The notes: a model not told the origin generated them from the letters alone. DNA of 43,527 bases from Lachnospiraceae bacterium (GCA_022766515.1 JALEPA010000066.1:1-43527); one strand, 5' to 3'; counted from the stretch's first letter, positions 1 through 9,394 are shown. Numbers and translations: made by a program.

Positions 1-1076
1 TGCCGTTTAATATTAGGATTAATAATATCTACCAAAGCTTTTTTAGCGGATTCCAGCGTAATCTCTGTGTTACAGAAATTTGAGAAGGAAAGCACTTTAT
101 TGATGGCACCTTGCAGCTCCCGAATGTTGGAAATAATGTTGCTTGCAATGTAGTCTAAGATGGAATCATCAATGTTGATGTTTTCCTCAGCAACCTTTTT
201 CCGGAGAATTGCCATACGAGTTTCATAGGTAGGTGCTTTAATATCAACCGTCAGACCCATTTCAAAACGAGAACGAAGGCGTTCCTCCAAGGTCGTCATT
301 GTCGATGGATGCTTATCGGACGATATGATAATCTGCTTTTGCGATTCGTATAAGTGGTTAAATGTATGGAAGAATTCCATCTGTGTGGACTCCTTACCGA
401 TAATGAACTGAATATCATCAATAAGAAGAACATCTACATTACGGTACTTATTACGAAATTCCTGCTTCGTGATCGCGTGCTCACTATGACTGCTGTCACG
501 GACCGCTTCAATCACTTCATTAGTGAATGTCTCACTTGTCACATACATGACTTTTTTATTTTCATCGTGGTCTTGAATATAGTTGGCAATCGCATGCATC
601 AGATGCGTTTTTCCTAATCCGGCACCACCATAGATATATAGTGGGTTGTAGGTATCACCAGGTTCTTCGGCAACCTTCAATGCTGCAGCATGTGCATAGT
701 CATTGTTATCACCGACCACGAAGGTATCAAAGGTATATTTAGAATTGATCGTAGGGTTGTTATGCTTCTTTACCTTATTTACAGGGGCATCCTCTTTCAT
801 CTGGGATAACTCGGATAAAGAGATGAAAGTAATGTCATATTTAATATTGGTAAAGGTTTCAATGGATACCGACAAAAATGTCGTATATCGCTGCTCTACG
901 AAGGACTTACTGTTTCCAATCTTCACATCGTCAATCAAAACAGTGAGCTTATTATCTTCTATATTATAAATACTAAGCGGTTTTACAAAGGTACGATAAA
1001 TAGGATCAGAAATTTCAAACTCTTTCTTCATATATTCCAATATATCGTCCCATTTTTCATAAAGCTCGTTTTTCAC
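1..1076 (-). CDS. dnaA: Chromosomal replication initiator DnaA (partial, C-terminus beyond the left edge)
   Basis: DnaA binds DnaA boxes at the origin and melts it in an ATP-dependent way. The reading frame starts at a GTG (1074-1076) with an AGAGGGA ribosome site 7 bases upstream and gives MKNELYEKWDDILEYMKKEFE. 358 codons are present. The AAA+ domain is clear: Walker A GGAGLGKTHLMHA at about 596-633 and Walker B LLIDDIQFI at about 403-429. The window ends after domain III at a stretch like LVDIINPNIKR, so the helix-turn-helix domain IV that reads DnaA boxes lies outside. The gene reads away from rpmH with the origin between, the usual Firmicutes arrangement. Identification is by family motifs and context. 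Confidence 0.97.
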   Translation of the reverse strand, partial: MKNELYEKWDDILEYMKKEFEISDPIYRTFVKPLSIYNIEDNKLTVLIDDVKIGNSKSFVEQRYTTFLSVSIETFTNIKYDITFISLSELSQMKEDAPVNKVKKHNNPTINSKYTFDTFVVGDNNDYAHAAALKVAEEPGDTYNPLYIYGGAGLGKTHLMHAIANYIQDHDENKKVMYVTSETFTNEVIEAVRDSSHSEHAITKQEFRNKYRNVDVLLIDDIQFIIGKESTQMEFFHTFNHLYESQKQIIISSDKHPSTMTTLEERLRSRFEMGLTVDIKAPTYETRMAILRKKVAEENINIDDSILDYIASNIISNIRELQGAINKVLSFSNFCNTEITLESAKKALVDIINPNIKR

Positions 1077-1986
1077 TACAGTGTCCCTCTTTTCTAAACA
1101 TAGTTTTCCACCTTAGTAAAGGTTTCCTTATATATAGTAAAAACACAAATTATCCCAGACACCTCTAAATAGCCAATATAAGGCAGTTTACAGGGTTTTA
1201 GGGATTTTTGCCCATTTTCACACCATACAGTACTATTTTATATCAAATAGGGGGAAAATACAAGATAAAGATATGGAATAAGAGGATTATTCACAGTACA
1301 ACACAAGATAATTTGTTCACAATTTTTTGTGGATAATTGTGGATAACTCAAAAAGACAAGATATACACAGTTATTCACATTATATTAACGAAAAATGTGC
1401 ATAACTATGTTGAAAGGAAAAAATCCACTATTTATCGGGGTTTGAATACAAAAAAGTGGATAATGTGGATAACTTTGTGTATAAGTGTGGATACTTTGCT
1501 AAAAAAACATAGAGTTATGCACAAATTGTTTGTAGTCTGTGTATAAACCGGATAAGAACACATATTCTATCTACATGGGTAGAACTAAATGAATACGGCA
1601 AAAAAATGCTTTAAATACTATAGTTGTGGACTGTGTATGAAAGTTATTCTAAGAAGGTAGAATTTAAGAATGAAGTTTGTGTTTCTTCGTATTTAAATGT
1701 CAAGATAATAATTAGCGTGGATTGTGATTTGCAGATTCACATTATGCACATGTTGATCTGATTGTGGACAAACTTAGGATAATGATATTGTGGATTGGTG
1801 TGGAAAATGTTATTAACTTATTCCAAACACAAGATGTTGTGGATGAGGATAAAATGCCGTTAGAATGGGGATAAAATCAACTTTAAAATCTATTTTTTGC
1901 TTGACGAAAGTACCCTTTATGGCTATAATGTGAGATGTATGCGTTTTATGCATCATTAGTTTTGAAGTAGAAGGAGGTGTTTTAGA
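1077..1986. other. oriC: Chromosome replication origin region (oriC upstream of dnaA)
   Basis: A non-coding, AT-rich stretch of about 910 bases between divergent dnaA and rpmH. It contains ten exact TTATNCACA DnaA boxes on both strands: 1287-1295 (+), 1328-1336 (-), 1338-1346 (-), 1371-1379 (+), 1396-1404 (-), 1464-1472 (-), 1476-1484 (-), 1515-1523 (+), 1538-1546 (-), 1742-1750 (+). One-mismatch boxes lie at 1455-1463, 1486-1494, 1632-1640, 1763-1771 and 1838-1846. The dense cluster is 1287-1546; the AT-rich segment between it and dnaA (about 1130-1285) is the likelier unwinding side, which is inference. A second box cluster between dnaA and dnaN, common in this group, would be off the left edge. 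The short reading frames inside this region are not believed to be genes. Confidence 0.9.
1901..1929 (+). promoter_or_regulatory. SigA-type promoter of rpmH
   Basis: TTGACG (1901-1906), a 17-base spacer and TATAAT (1924-1929), about 58 bases before the rpmH start. This near-consensus promoter fits a highly expressed ribosomal protein gene and probably also serves rnpA and yidD. Confidence 0.85.
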
Positions 1987-2121
1987 ATGAAGATGACATT
2001 TCAGCCAAAGAAGAAATCCAGAAGTAGAGTTCATGGATTTAGAAAGAGAATGCAGACAGCAAACGGACGTAAGGTTTTAGCAAGCAGAAGAGCAAAGGGA
2101 AGACATAAGTTATCCGCATAG
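1987..2121 (+). CDS. rpmH: 50S ribosomal protein L34
   Basis: A 44-residue, strongly basic protein starting [18 protein letters not shown] and ending GRHKLSA, with the family signature of TFQPKK, RxHGFRxRM and GRxVLxxRRxKGR. It is a small protein of the large ribosomal subunit. The ATG at 1987 follows a strong AAGGAGGTG ribosome site at 1971-1979. It is first in the rpmH-rnpA-yidD-yidC-jag order. A hairpin overlapping the stop codon separates it from rnpA and may lower downstream transcription. Confidence 0.98.
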   Translation: MKMTFQPKKKSRSRVHGFRKRMQTANGRKVLASRRAKGRHKLSA

Positions 2122-2148
2122 GTCGCATTTATGTGACCTTTTCTTCTT
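2121..2148 (+). terminator. Hairpin after rpmH, possible partial terminator
   Basis: GGTCGCA / TGTGACC stem (7 bp with one G-U pair, loop TTTA) at 2121-2138, beginning at the last base of the rpmH stop codon and followed by TTTTCTTCTT. The weak T-tract suggests an attenuator that lets some transcription pass into rnpA. Confidence 0.5.
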
Positions 2149-2200
2149 AATAAAGTATCCTTATTGAATTTAAGATTGCTTTTGTAGAGGGGATATGATT

Positions 2201-2533
2201 ATGTTTGAATCGATTAAAAAAAATAGTAATTTTTTGAAAGTGTATCGCCAGGGCAAATCCTATGCCAATAAGTATTTGGTTATGTATGTTCTTGAGACAG
2301 GAATGGACAAGAACAGATATGGGATTACTGTTAGTAAGAAAGTTGGTAACAGTGTAGTACGGCATAGGATTACCAGGTTGATCAGAGAGAGTATCCGCCT
2401 AAATGAAACGAATTTAGAGAAGGGATACGACATTGTGATTGTTGCTAGAAATACAGCAAAGGACAGAAAGTATTTGGAGATTGAGAGTGCTGTATTACAT
2501 TTGAGTAAGTTGCATCATATAATGGTGAGATGA
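2201..2533 (+). CDS. rnpA: Ribonuclease P protein component
   Basis: Protein subunit of RNase P, which removes the 5' leader from tRNA precursors together with the RNA subunit. 110 residues, basic, with the family region [19 protein letters not shown] followed by TRLIRESIR, which corresponds to the conserved RNR motif. I chose the ATG at 2201 ([20 protein letters not shown]) because the GAGGGG ribosome site at 2187-2192 is 8 bases away; the in-frame ATG at 2195 would leave only 2 bases. It lies 79 bases after rpmH and 7 before yidD. Confidence 0.96.
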   Translation: MFESIKKNSNFLKVYRQGKSYANKYLVMYVLETGMDKNRYGITVSKKVGNSVVRHRITRLIRESIRLNETNLEKGYDIVIVARNTAKDRKYLEIESAVLHLSKLHHIMVR

Positions 2534-2540
2534 TAGAAGA

Positions 2541-2753
2541 ATGAAAAAATTCTTGATATGGATTATAAAGTTATATAGAAAATATATATCTCCCTTGAAA
2601 GGAAGACCAACATGTATTTATACACCTACTTGTTCTCAATATGCGATTGAGGCACTTGAAAAATACGGTTTTTTGAAGGGGAGTTTTTTAGCTATAAAAC
2701 GAATTTTACGATGCCATCCATTTGCGAAGGGTGGTTATGATCCTGTACCTTGA
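2541..2753 (+). CDS. yidD: Membrane protein insertion efficiency factor YidD
   Basis: A 70-residue protein of the DUF37/YidD family, thought to assist the YidC insertase at the inner face of the membrane. Visible family marks are the N-terminal amphipathic helix ([17 protein letters not shown]), the three-Cys core [19 protein letters not shown], the RILRCHPF segment and the ending GGYDPVP. It starts 7 bases after the rnpA stop and is followed directly by yidC, the usual order. The ORF starting at 2722 overlaps its 3' end only because the yidC frame is open upstream. Confidence 0.96.
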   Translation: MKKFLIWIIKLYRKYISPLKGRPTCIYTPTCSQYAIEALEKYGFLKGSFLAIKRILRCHPFAKGGYDPVP

Positions 2754-2784
2754 CTTGCTCAATGAATCAGGAGGTATGTTTAGA

Positions 2785-4095
2785 ATGATGGATATTTTTT
2801 TGACAACCTATCAGGGATCTATCCTTGGACCGATTGCTAGGTTGCTGGGTCAGATCTTGGAGTGGTTGTATATCTTCATGTCCAAGTTTGGAATTGAAAA
2901 TGTAGGTGTATGCATGATTGTGTTTACCTTTATTGTGAACCTTTTGATGCTGCCTTTGGTATTAAAACAACAGAAATTTGCCAAAATGTCTAGTATTATG
3001 AATCCGGAGATTATGGCAATTCAGGAAAAGTATAAGAATAAGAAAGATCAGGCATCTCAGCAGAAGATGTCAATGGAAACACAGGCTGTTTATCAGAAAT
3101 ATGGAGTAAGCCCGGCAAGTGGATGTTTGCCAATGTTGATCACAATGCCTATTTTGTTTGCATTGTATCGTGTTATTTATAACATTCCGGCGTATGTTAC
3201 TCCAATCTATGATATGTATAGTGGTGTGGCAAATAATGTTAGAAGCCTTGGAATCAGTATACAGGATCTGAGCCAGATGACTAATAATAATACTTATGTT
3301 GTGCAGACTGCCGTAAAAGCAAATAGCACGGATCTGAATTATTATGTGGATGTATTGGGTCAGTTCAATCAGGATGCATGGGATAAGTTAGCTAATTTGG
3401 TCGATGGTAAAGGATTTGGTGTTATAGCGGATTCTATCGAAAAGGTAGGTCATCAGGCATTTCATATTAATTCTTTCCTGGGATTGAACATAGCAGATCT
3501 TCCGGTTGTTCCATTTATTGGTGGTGCAGCAATAACAGCAAGTTTGTTGATACCACTTTTATCTGTAATCACACAGATGATCAGTATGAAGTTGAGTATG
3601 GCTGGAACACAGCAGCCACAGAACAATGAGAACACAATGATGGCATCTATGAATACGATGAACAAGGTAATGCCGTTTATCACGGGTGCAATGTGTTTCA
3701 TGTTCCCAATTGGTGTGGGTATCTACTGGGTTGCCGGTAATATATTCCGAATTTTGCAGACTTTAGGTATCAATGCCTACTTTAAGCATTTAGATATTGA
3801 TGACATGATCAATAAAAATGTGGAGAAAACCAAGAAAAAATATGAAAAGTTAGGATTAGATCCTAATCAGGCATTATCGGATGTCTCTAAGCAGCGTACA
3901 AGCAATATTAATGGTAAAAAAGGTGGACAGACCAATACAAGCACAAAGAAGACAAATACCCGTAAAAAGGTAAATCGCTCGAATAAATCTTTGGCAGACC
4001 AGGATTTTAAGGTTCCACAGTCAAATAAGAAATATAAAGAGGGAAGTATTGCTTCTTATGCTAATATGCTGGCGAGAGACGATGATCATAAATAA
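2785..4095 (+). CDS. yidC: Membrane protein insertase YidC/Oxa1 family
   Basis: Inserts and folds membrane proteins, alone or with Sec. 436 residues from the ATG at 2785, chosen because AGGAGG at 2769-2774 is 10 bases upstream; the ATG at 2776 is only 1 base from it, and starts further up fall inside yidD. Membrane segments are visible near the N-terminus (VGVCMIVFTFIVNLLMLPLVL), after a charged cytoplasmic hairpin region (QEKYKNKKDQASQQKM), at CLPMLITMPILFALYRVIY, and in the C-terminal half (AAITASLLIPLLSVI and FITGAMCFMFPIGVGIYWVAG). A long hydrophilic loop of about 100 residues separates the third and fourth segments, and the tail is Lys/Asn/Thr-rich, as is common for ribosome-binding tails. 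There is no lipobox cysteine, unlike Bacillus SpoIIIJ. Confidence 0.95.
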   Translation: MMDIFLTTYQGSILGPIARLLGQILEWLYIFMSKFGIENVGVCMIVFTFIVNLLMLPLVLKQQKFAKMSSIMNPEIMAIQEKYKNKKDQASQQKMSMETQAVYQKYGVSPASGCLPMLITMPILFALYRVIYNIPAYVTPIYDMYSGVANNVRSLGISIQDLSQMTNNNTYVVQTAVKANSTDLNYYVDVLGQFNQDAWDKLANLVDGKGFGVIADSIEKVGHQAFHINSFLGLNIADLPVVPFIGGAAITASLLIPLLSVITQMISMKLSMAGTQQPQNNENTMMASMNTMNKVMPFITGAMCFMFPIGVGIYWVAGNIFRILQTLGINAYFKHLDIDDMINKNVEKTKKKYEKLGLDPNQALSDVSKQRTSNINGKKGGQTNTSTKKTNTRKKVNRSNKSLADQDFKVPQSNKKYKEGSIASYANMLARDDDHK

Positions 4096-4133
4096 ATGAC
4101 ATACGATAAAGTATATGAACGAATTTGTACTTA

Positions 4134-4184
4134 TGCACACATGGTACAGATGTCGTAGGGATAGTAATGTGTGTAGAAATGAGG
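4134..4184 (+). promoter_or_regulatory. Leader hairpin and ribosome site before jag (copy 1 of a repeated leader element)
   Basis: TGCACAC (4134-4140) can pair with GTGTGTA (4169-4175, one G-U pair) across a 28-base loop. The right arm is followed at once by GAAATGAGG (4176-4184), the ribosome site of jag. The same layout recurs before three other genes in the window (11353-11400, 13130-13185, 18017-18068). The pairing and placement are seen; any regulatory role is inferred. Confidence 0.45.
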
Positions 4185-4190
4185 TTTATT

Positions 4191-4973
4191 ATGGCAGAGT
4201 GGCAGGAATTTAAGGGGAAAGATGTAGAAGTAGCATTAACAAATGCAACTGTTCAGCTTGGAATTCCAAGTGATAAGATTGAATACGAGATTATCGAAAA
4301 AGAATCTTCCGGCTTACTTGGATTATTTAGTAAGCCTGCGGTAATCCGTGCAAGAGCAAAGTTCACATTAGAGGACATTGCAACGGATTTCTTGAAAAAG
4401 GTATTTGATGCAATGGAGATTACAGCTGAAGTAAAGATCGATGTGGATGAGATTGAGAATGTAATGAATATTGATCTTTCCGGTGAAGAAATGGGTATTT
4501 TGATCGGTAAGAGAGGAATCACATTGGATTCTTTGCAGTATTTGGTAAGTCTGGTTGTAAACAGAAATACTGAAAACTACATGAAGGTAAAACTTGATAC
4601 AGAAAATTATCGTGAGAGAAGAAAAGAAACTTTGGAAAATCTCGCACATAATTTGGCACACAAAGTAAAGAGAATTCATCGTCCTGTATATTTGGAGCCT
4701 ATGAATCCATACGAGCGTAGAGTGATTCATTCAGCATTGCAGAAGGACAAGTATGTTGAGACTCATAGCGAAGGTGATGAGCCTTACCGTAAAGTTGTTA
4801 TTACTCCTAAGCAGGGAGTTGATACCGGTTATGAGCGTCGCGGAAAATATTCTTATGGAAATAATCGTTCTTATAATAAGCGAAACAATGGTGGATATCG
4901 TAGAAGATATAACGATTCTTATTCTAAAAAAGAATATGATGAGACACCAAGTGTTGAGCAGGAAAACGAATAA
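4191..4973 (+). CDS. jag: RNA-binding protein KhpB/Jag (Jag-N, KH, R3H domains)
   Basis: 260 residues. Order of domains: Jag_N (about 1-55, MAEWQEFKGKDVEVAL through GLFSKPAVIRA), a KH domain with the RNA-binding loop GILIGKRGITLDSLQYL (about 98-115), and an R3H domain (about 140-205, PMNPYERRVIHSALQ). The last 50 residues are an Arg/Tyr/Asn/Gly-rich tail that is probably disordered. KhpB binds many RNAs with KhpA and affects cell division and envelope functions in other Firmicutes. The start at 4191 has GAGG 6 bases upstream; the open frame continues to 4125 but that part is the structured leader. A strong terminator follows (4994-5020). Confidence 0.95.
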   Translation: MAEWQEFKGKDVEVALTNATVQLGIPSDKIEYEIIEKESSGLLGLFSKPAVIRARAKFTLEDIATDFLKKVFDAMEITAEVKIDVDEIENVMNIDLSGEEMGILIGKRGITLDSLQYLVSLVVNRNTENYMKVKLDTENYRERRKETLENLAHNLAHKVKRIHRPVYLEPMNPYERRVIHSALQKDKYVETHSEGDEPYRKVVITPKQGVDTGYERRGKYSYGNNRSYNKRNNGGYRRRYNDSYSKKEYDETPSVEQENE

Positions 4974-4993
4974 TATGCATGGAAATGTGTGGA

Positions 4994-5020
4994 AAGGGGC
5001 CGGTAAGGCCTCTTTTTATT
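4994..5020 (+). terminator. Rho-independent terminator after jag
   Basis: Stem AAGGGGCC / GGCCTCTT (one G-U pair) with loop GGTAA, then TTTTTATT. It ends the rpmH-jag block just before mnmE. Confidence 0.85.
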
Positions 5021-5052
5021 AGATGGAGAAATATTTAGAAGAAAGGATAGTT

Positions 5053-6441
5053 ATGGAAGAGTCGACAATCGTTGGAATTGCCAGTGGTGTTGGTGGTGGA
5101 ATTGGAATTATCCGTATCAGTGGAAAAGATGCTTTTCGGATTGCCGGTTCTGTATTTGCCATTGGAAAAGAAGGTCAAGTAAGAGAAAATTACTTTGATC
5201 AGATAGCAAGTCATACCATACATTATGGTCATATTGTTGATGAAGAGAATCAAGTGATTGATGAGGTTATGGTTTCGGTGATGAAAGCACCAAAGACCTA
5301 TACCAAAGAAGATGTTATCGAAATTAACTGTCACGGGGGCAGCTATATTCTTCAAAAGGTATTGCAGCTTCTTTTGAAAAAGGGGGCTACACTTGCTGAG
5401 CCGGGTGAATTTACCAAAAGAGCTTTTTTGAATGGAAGAATTGATCTGTCGCAGGCAGAAGCAGTTATGAAAATGATTTCCTCCAAAAATGACTTTGCAT
5501 TGCAGAGTGCTATGAAGCAATTAGAGGGAAGCGTTTCTAGATATACGGAAACAATTCGAGAAGAATTATTATATGAAATGGGTAAAATAGAGAGTGCTTT
5601 GGATGATCCGGAGCATTATGATTTATCCGGTTACGCAGATGAGCTGCTTCGTTCGACAAAGAATAAGATTACGCAGTTGGAATCGGTTCTGCAAAAATTT
5701 GATAATGGAAGAATACAATCAGAGGGAATCAATACCGTCATAGTGGGAAAACCGAATGCGGGAAAATCCTCATTGTTAAATGTTTTGCTGAATGAAGAGC
5801 GTGCAATCGTGACAGATATTGCGGGAACGACAAGAGACATACTGCAGGAGTCTGTCAAATTAGGTAATCTTGTTTTGAATATCATTGATACTGCAGGTAT
5901 TCACGATACAGATGATCAGGTCGAGCAAATTGGCGTTGACAAAGCAAAAAAATATGTGGAAAACGCAGATTTTGTGTTGTTTGTTGTGGATAGCAGCAAC
6001 GCATGGACAGAGGAAGATGATCAGATTGTTGCCCTGTTACAGGATAAAAAAGGTGTAATTTTGTTAAATAAATCCGATTTATCTTGTGTTGTAAAGGAAG
6101 AAGATATTCAGAAAAAAATTGACTGGAAATGTATTCCGTTTTCAACTCAGACAAAAGAGGGATTGTTACAGTTACAGCAGTATATAGAATATTTGTTTAC
6201 AATAGGAAAGATTGATTTTAATGATCAAATTTATTTAACAAATGTCAGACACAGAGATGCGATATGTCAGGCAGTTGAGGCGTTGCATCGAGTGAAAGAG
6301 AGTATTGAAAATGCAATGCCGGAAGATTTTTATACGATTGACTTGATGGAGGCATATCAGCAGTTGGGATTGATCAATGGTGATACGGCTTCAGAAGATT
6401 TGATCAATAAAATTTTTGAAGAATTTTGCATGGGAAAATGA
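5053..6441 (+). CDS. mnmE: tRNA U34 5-carboxymethylaminomethyl modification GTPase MnmE
   Basis: 462 residues. With MnmG it makes cmnm5U34 in tRNAs reading codons ending in A or G. The N-terminal formyl-THF-binding domain starts MEESTIVGIASGVGGGIGI; the G domain has G1 GKPNAGKSSLLN (about 226-237), the TT pair of G2 in AGTTRDI, G3 DTAG and G4 NKSD. The C-terminus ends FCMGK, keeping the invariant cysteine. I chose the ATG at 5053 (AAAGGA 5 bases upstream) over the in-frame ATG at 5023, whose extra residues lie next to the terminator and match no family sequence. mnmG follows 82 bases later. Confidence 0.97.
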   Translation: MEESTIVGIASGVGGGIGIIRISGKDAFRIAGSVFAIGKEGQVRENYFDQIASHTIHYGHIVDEENQVIDEVMVSVMKAPKTYTKEDVIEINCHGGSYILQKVLQLLLKKGATLAEPGEFTKRAFLNGRIDLSQAEAVMKMISSKNDFALQSAMKQLEGSVSRYTETIREELLYEMGKIESALDDPEHYDLSGYADELLRSTKNKITQLESVLQKFDNGRIQSEGINTVIVGKPNAGKSSLLNVLLNEERAIVTDIAGTTRDILQESVKLGNLVLNIIDTAGIHDTDDQVEQIGVDKAKKYVENADFVLFVVDSSNAWTEEDDQIVALLQDKKGVILLNKSDLSCVVKEEDIQKKIDWKCIPFSTQTKEGLLQLQQYIEYLFTIGKIDFNDQIYLTNVRHRDAICQAVEALHRVKESIENAMPEDFYTIDLMEAYQQLGLINGDTASEDLINKIFEEFCMGK

Positions 6442-6523
6442 TTTTTCTTATTAGAAAATGTTATAATAAGAAAGATGTGTATTTGCATTTGTACCTGTTG
6501 GTTTGGTTAGATTGGAGAATAAA

Positions 6524-8404
6524 ATGTCATATACTTATGAAAAATATGATGTAATTATTATTGGTGCAGGACATGCGGGATGTGAGGCTGCACTTGCTTC
6601 GGCTAGATTAGGAATGAAGACACTTGTTTTCACTGTCAGTGTGGACAGTATTGCGATGATGCCATGTAATCCTAATATTGGTGGAAGTTCAAAAGGACAC
6701 CTTGTGCGAGAGATTGATGCGTTAGGCGGAGAGATGGGTAAAAACATTGATCGCACTTTTATTCAGTCTAAGATGCTGAATATGTCGAAGGGACCGGCTG
6801 TTCATTCGCTTAGAGCACAGGCAGATAAAAAAGAATATAGTTATTCCATGAGGAAGGTGTTGGAAAATACTCCGAATTTGACAATTAAACAGGGAGAAGT
6901 GGCTGAAATACTTGTAGAAGAAAATAAAGTTATTGGTGTTAAGACTACTTCGGATGCGATTTATCCATGTCGTGCTGTTGTTATGTGTACGGGTACATAT
7001 TTAAGAGCACGCTGTATTTATGGTGATATAAGTCAATATACAGGACCAAATGGATTGTCAGCAGCAAATCATTTAACACAGAATCTGATTGATCTTGGAA
7101 TTGAGGTTCGTAGATTTAAAACAGGTACTCCGGCAAGAGTTGATGGTAGAACTGTTGATTTTTCTAAAATGGAAGAACAAAAAGGAAGTGAACGCATTGT
7201 TCCATTTTCTTTTACAAATACGGCAGAAGATTTAGAGAGAGAACAGGTTTCCTGTTGGTTGACTTATACCAATGAAGAAACGCATGATATTATTCGTAAA
7301 AATATTCATCGTTCACCTTTGTATTCTGGAGATATTGAGGGAACCGGTCCAAGATATTGTCCTTCTATTGAAGATAAGGTTGTGAGATTTGCAGATAAAA
7401 ACAGACATCAGGTGTTTTTGGAACCGGAGGGAAAGTATACCAATGAAATGTATATTGGTGGTATGTCCAGTTCGTTACCGGAAGATGTGCAGTATGCGAT
7501 GTATCATTCTGTGCCTGGATTGGAAAATGCAGCAATTGTAAGAAATGCTTATGCAATCGAGTATGATTGTATCAACCCAACACAGTTAAAAGCTTCTTTA
7601 GAATTTAAAAAGATAGATGGATTTTTCAGTGCCGGACAGGCAAATGGAAGTTCAGGTTATGAAGAAGCCGGTGCACAGGGAATTATCGCAGGTATCAATG
7701 CGGCAAGAAAATTGCAAGATAAAGAACCTTTGATCTTGAATCGTTCGCAGGGATATATTGGTGTATTGATTGATGACTTGATTACGAAAGGTACGAATGA
7801 ACCATATCGTATGATGACATCAAGAGCAGAATATCGTTTGTTACTGCGTCAGGATAATGCGGATCTTCGATTGACAAAGATAGGTTATGAGATTGGCTTG
7901 ATCGAAGAGGAGAGGTATCAGCATCTATTGGAAAAAGAGAGATTGATCAAAGAGGAAATTGATCGATTGCAGCATACAACAATTGGTGGTCGAAAAGAGG
8001 TACAGCAATTATTAGAGCAACATGGAAGTACTCCTTTGCAGTCAGGTACTACAATGGCAGAGTTGTTGAAACGACCGGAACTTTCCTATGATATATTACA
8101 ACCGATTGATACAGACAGACCAATTCTGTCGGAAGAGGTTCGTGAGCAGGTAAATATATCTTTGAAATATGAAGGTTATATTACCAGACAGCAGAAACAG
8201 GTTGTGCAGTATCAAAAACTGGAAAATAAAAAAATACCGGATGAGATTGATTATTATCAAGTTAATAGTTTGCGTAAGGAGGCTGTACAGAAATTGGATG
8301 AACTTCGCCCGGCATCGGTGGGTCAAGCATCAAGAATTTCAGGTGTGTCTCCGGCAGATATATCGGTATTGTTAATATACTTAGAAAAGTATAGACATGA
8401 ATAA
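6524..8404 (+). CDS. mnmG: tRNA U34 modification enzyme MnmG (GidA), FAD-dependent
   Basis: 626 residues; forms a heterotetramer with MnmE. The N-terminal Rossmann motif [17 protein letters not shown] binds FAD; other family blocks are [24 protein letters not shown], the [13 protein letters not shown] region with ERxxPFSF following, [13 protein letters not shown], and the C-terminal MnmE/tRNA-binding helix domain ([17 protein letters not shown]). ATG at 6524 is preceded by GGAG at 6514-6517; the TTG at 6503 upstream has no good ribosome site. In the 82-base gap after mnmE there is TGTTATAAT (6459-6467), an extended -10 that may give mnmG its own promoter; I see no convincing -35. Confidence 0.97.
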   Translation: MSYTYEKYDVIIIGAGHAGCEAALASARLGMKTLVFTVSVDSIAMMPCNPNIGGSSKGHLVREIDALGGEMGKNIDRTFIQSKMLNMSKGPAVHSLRAQADKKEYSYSMRKVLENTPNLTIKQGEVAEILVEENKVIGVKTTSDAIYPCRAVVMCTGTYLRARCIYGDISQYTGPNGLSAANHLTQNLIDLGIEVRRFKTGTPARVDGRTVDFSKMEEQKGSERIVPFSFTNTAEDLEREQVSCWLTYTNEETHDIIRKNIHRSPLYSGDIEGTGPRYCPSIEDKVVRFADKNRHQVFLEPEGKYTNEMYIGGMSSSLPEDVQYAMYHSVPGLENAAIVRNAYAIEYDCINPTQLKASLEFKKIDGFFSAGQANGSSGYEEAGAQGIIAGINAARKLQDKEPLILNRSQGYIGVLIDDLITKGTNEPYRMMTSRAEYRLLLRQDNADLRLTKIGYEIGLIEEERYQHLLEKERLIKEEIDRLQHTTIGGRKEVQQLLEQHGSTPLQSGTTMAELLKRPELSYDILQPIDTDRPILSEEVREQVNISLKYEGYITRQQKQVVQYQKLENKKIPDEIDYYQVNSLRKEAVQKLDELRPASVGQASRISGVSPADISVLLIYLEKYRHE

Positions 8405-8415
8405 GGAGTGAAAAA

Positions 8416-9126
8416 TTGGTAGATAAGCTTTTGAAAGAATACTGTGACAAAATAGATATTGCTATTACAGATGTGCAGTTGCAAAAATTTCGACAGTATT
8501 ATGATATGCTGATTGAAAAAAATAAAGTAATGAATTTGACTGCAATTACTGATAGTAAAGATGTTGTTATTAAACACTTTATCGATAGTATTTATTTGAT
8601 GAAATATATGGATCTGCAAAATAAAAATATTATGGATGTGGGAACGGGAGCTGGTTTTCCGGGAATCCCATTAGCAATCATGAATTCAAATTGTAATTTT
8701 GTTTTGTTAGATTCCCTGAACAAGCGTATAAATTTTCTGTGTGAAGTGTGTGATGCATGTGAACTCGATCATGTTGAACTTGTGCACAGTAGAGCAGAAG
8801 ATGGTGCGAGAGATGAACAGTATCGAGAAAAATTTGATGTGGTTGTATCAAGGGCAGTGGCAAATATGTCAACTCTATTAGAATATTGTACGCCATATTG
8901 TAAAGTTGGAGGATTCTTTGTCTCTTATAAAACAGGGCATAGTGATGAAGAAATTTCTAATGCTGCAACAGCAGAAAAAATATTGGGATGCAGTCAGCTG
9001 GAAAATTATGATTTTATTTTACCTGATACAGATATAGAAAGAAGATTTGCTGTTTATAAGAAGACAAAGAAAGTATCAAAAAAATATCCTCGACAGGCAG
9101 GTAAACCTAAAAAAGAACCATTATAA
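8416..9126 (+). CDS. rsmG: 16S rRNA (guanine-527-N7)-methyltransferase RsmG
   Basis: 236 residues, SAM-dependent methyltransferase acting on G527 (E. coli number) of 16S rRNA. The SAM motif is IMDVGTGAGFPGIPLAI (about 74-90); VVSRAVANMSTLLEYC is the family block after it. Translation starts at TTG (8416) with AAGGAG at 8403-8408, overlapping the end of mnmG, so the two are probably co-translated. The C-terminal tail is basic (KKTKKVSKKYPRQAGKPKK). In many bacteria, loss of RsmG gives low-level streptomycin resistance. A long terminator hairpin follows at 9135-9173. Confidence 0.95.
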   Translation: MVDKLLKEYCDKIDIAITDVQLQKFRQYYDMLIEKNKVMNLTAITDSKDVVIKHFIDSIYLMKYMDLQNKNIMDVGTGAGFPGIPLAIMNSNCNFVLLDSLNKRINFLCEVCDACELDHVELVHSRAEDGARDEQYREKFDVVVSRAVANMSTLLEYCTPYCKVGGFFVSYKTGHSDEEISNAATAEKILGCSQLENYDFILPDTDIERRFAVYKKTKKVSKKYPRQAGKPKKEPL

Positions 9127-9134
9127 AAATTATG

Positions 9135-9173
9135 AAATGTTGTTTTGTGATTGTATGCAAAACAACATTTTTT
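9135..9173 (+). terminator. Rho-independent terminator after rsmG
   Basis: Perfect 13-bp stem, 9135-9147 paired with 9158-9170 (core TGTTGTTTTG / CAAAACAACA), 10-base loop, running into TTTTTT. It closes the mnmE-mnmG-rsmG block. Confidence 0.88.
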
Positions 9174-9212
9174 ACTAGATTGGAAATTGCTCATAGTGTG
9201 GTAATATACCGC

Positions 9213-9261
9213 CAAGAATTGCCTTAGCAATTCTTGTAGAGCAAAACGCTGGTTTTGCTCT
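9213..9261. repeat. Tandem double hairpin, copy 1
   Basis: Two perfect 10-bp hairpins side by side: CAAGAATTGC/GCAATTCTTG (9213-9222, 9227-9236, loop CTTA) and AGAGCAAAAC/GTTTTGCTCT (9238-9247, 9252-9261, loop GCTG). A diverged copy lies at 9395-9442. The second hairpin is followed by TGTTTACTTT, a poor T-tract. Function unknown. Confidence 0.75.
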
Positions 9262-9333
9262 TGTTTACTTTATCGTTTTATTGAAACTTTCTTTTGACCA
9301 ATGTAATACTTCGTGATATACTTTTAATGTGTG

Positions 9334-9359
9334 AAAAATGTTTCACGTGAAACATTTTT
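9334..9359. promoter_or_regulatory. parS: parS centromere site 1
   Basis: Exact 16-base parS palindrome TGTTTCACGTGAAACA at 9339-9354, extended by five A on the left and five T on the right into a perfect 26-base palindrome. ParB loads here, close to the origin. Confidence 0.95.
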
Positions 9360-9394
9360 GTAGAATAAGCAAATATTCACTGTATGATATTTTA

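Noticed and set aside
354-969. Open frames of 87 and 88 codons on the plus strand
   Set aside because: They lie opposite the dnaA coding strand and have no ribosome site or family pattern.
1337-1546. 69-codon open frame in the origin
   Set aside because: It runs through the DnaA-box cluster; its codons are made of the repeated boxes and no ribosome site precedes it.
1813-2034. 73-codon minus-strand frame over the rpmH start
   Set aside because: Opposite a certain gene and its promoter; no coding signs.
9213-9261. CRISPR-like repeats near parA
   Set aside because: Only two diverged copies of a double hairpin with no regular spacers.
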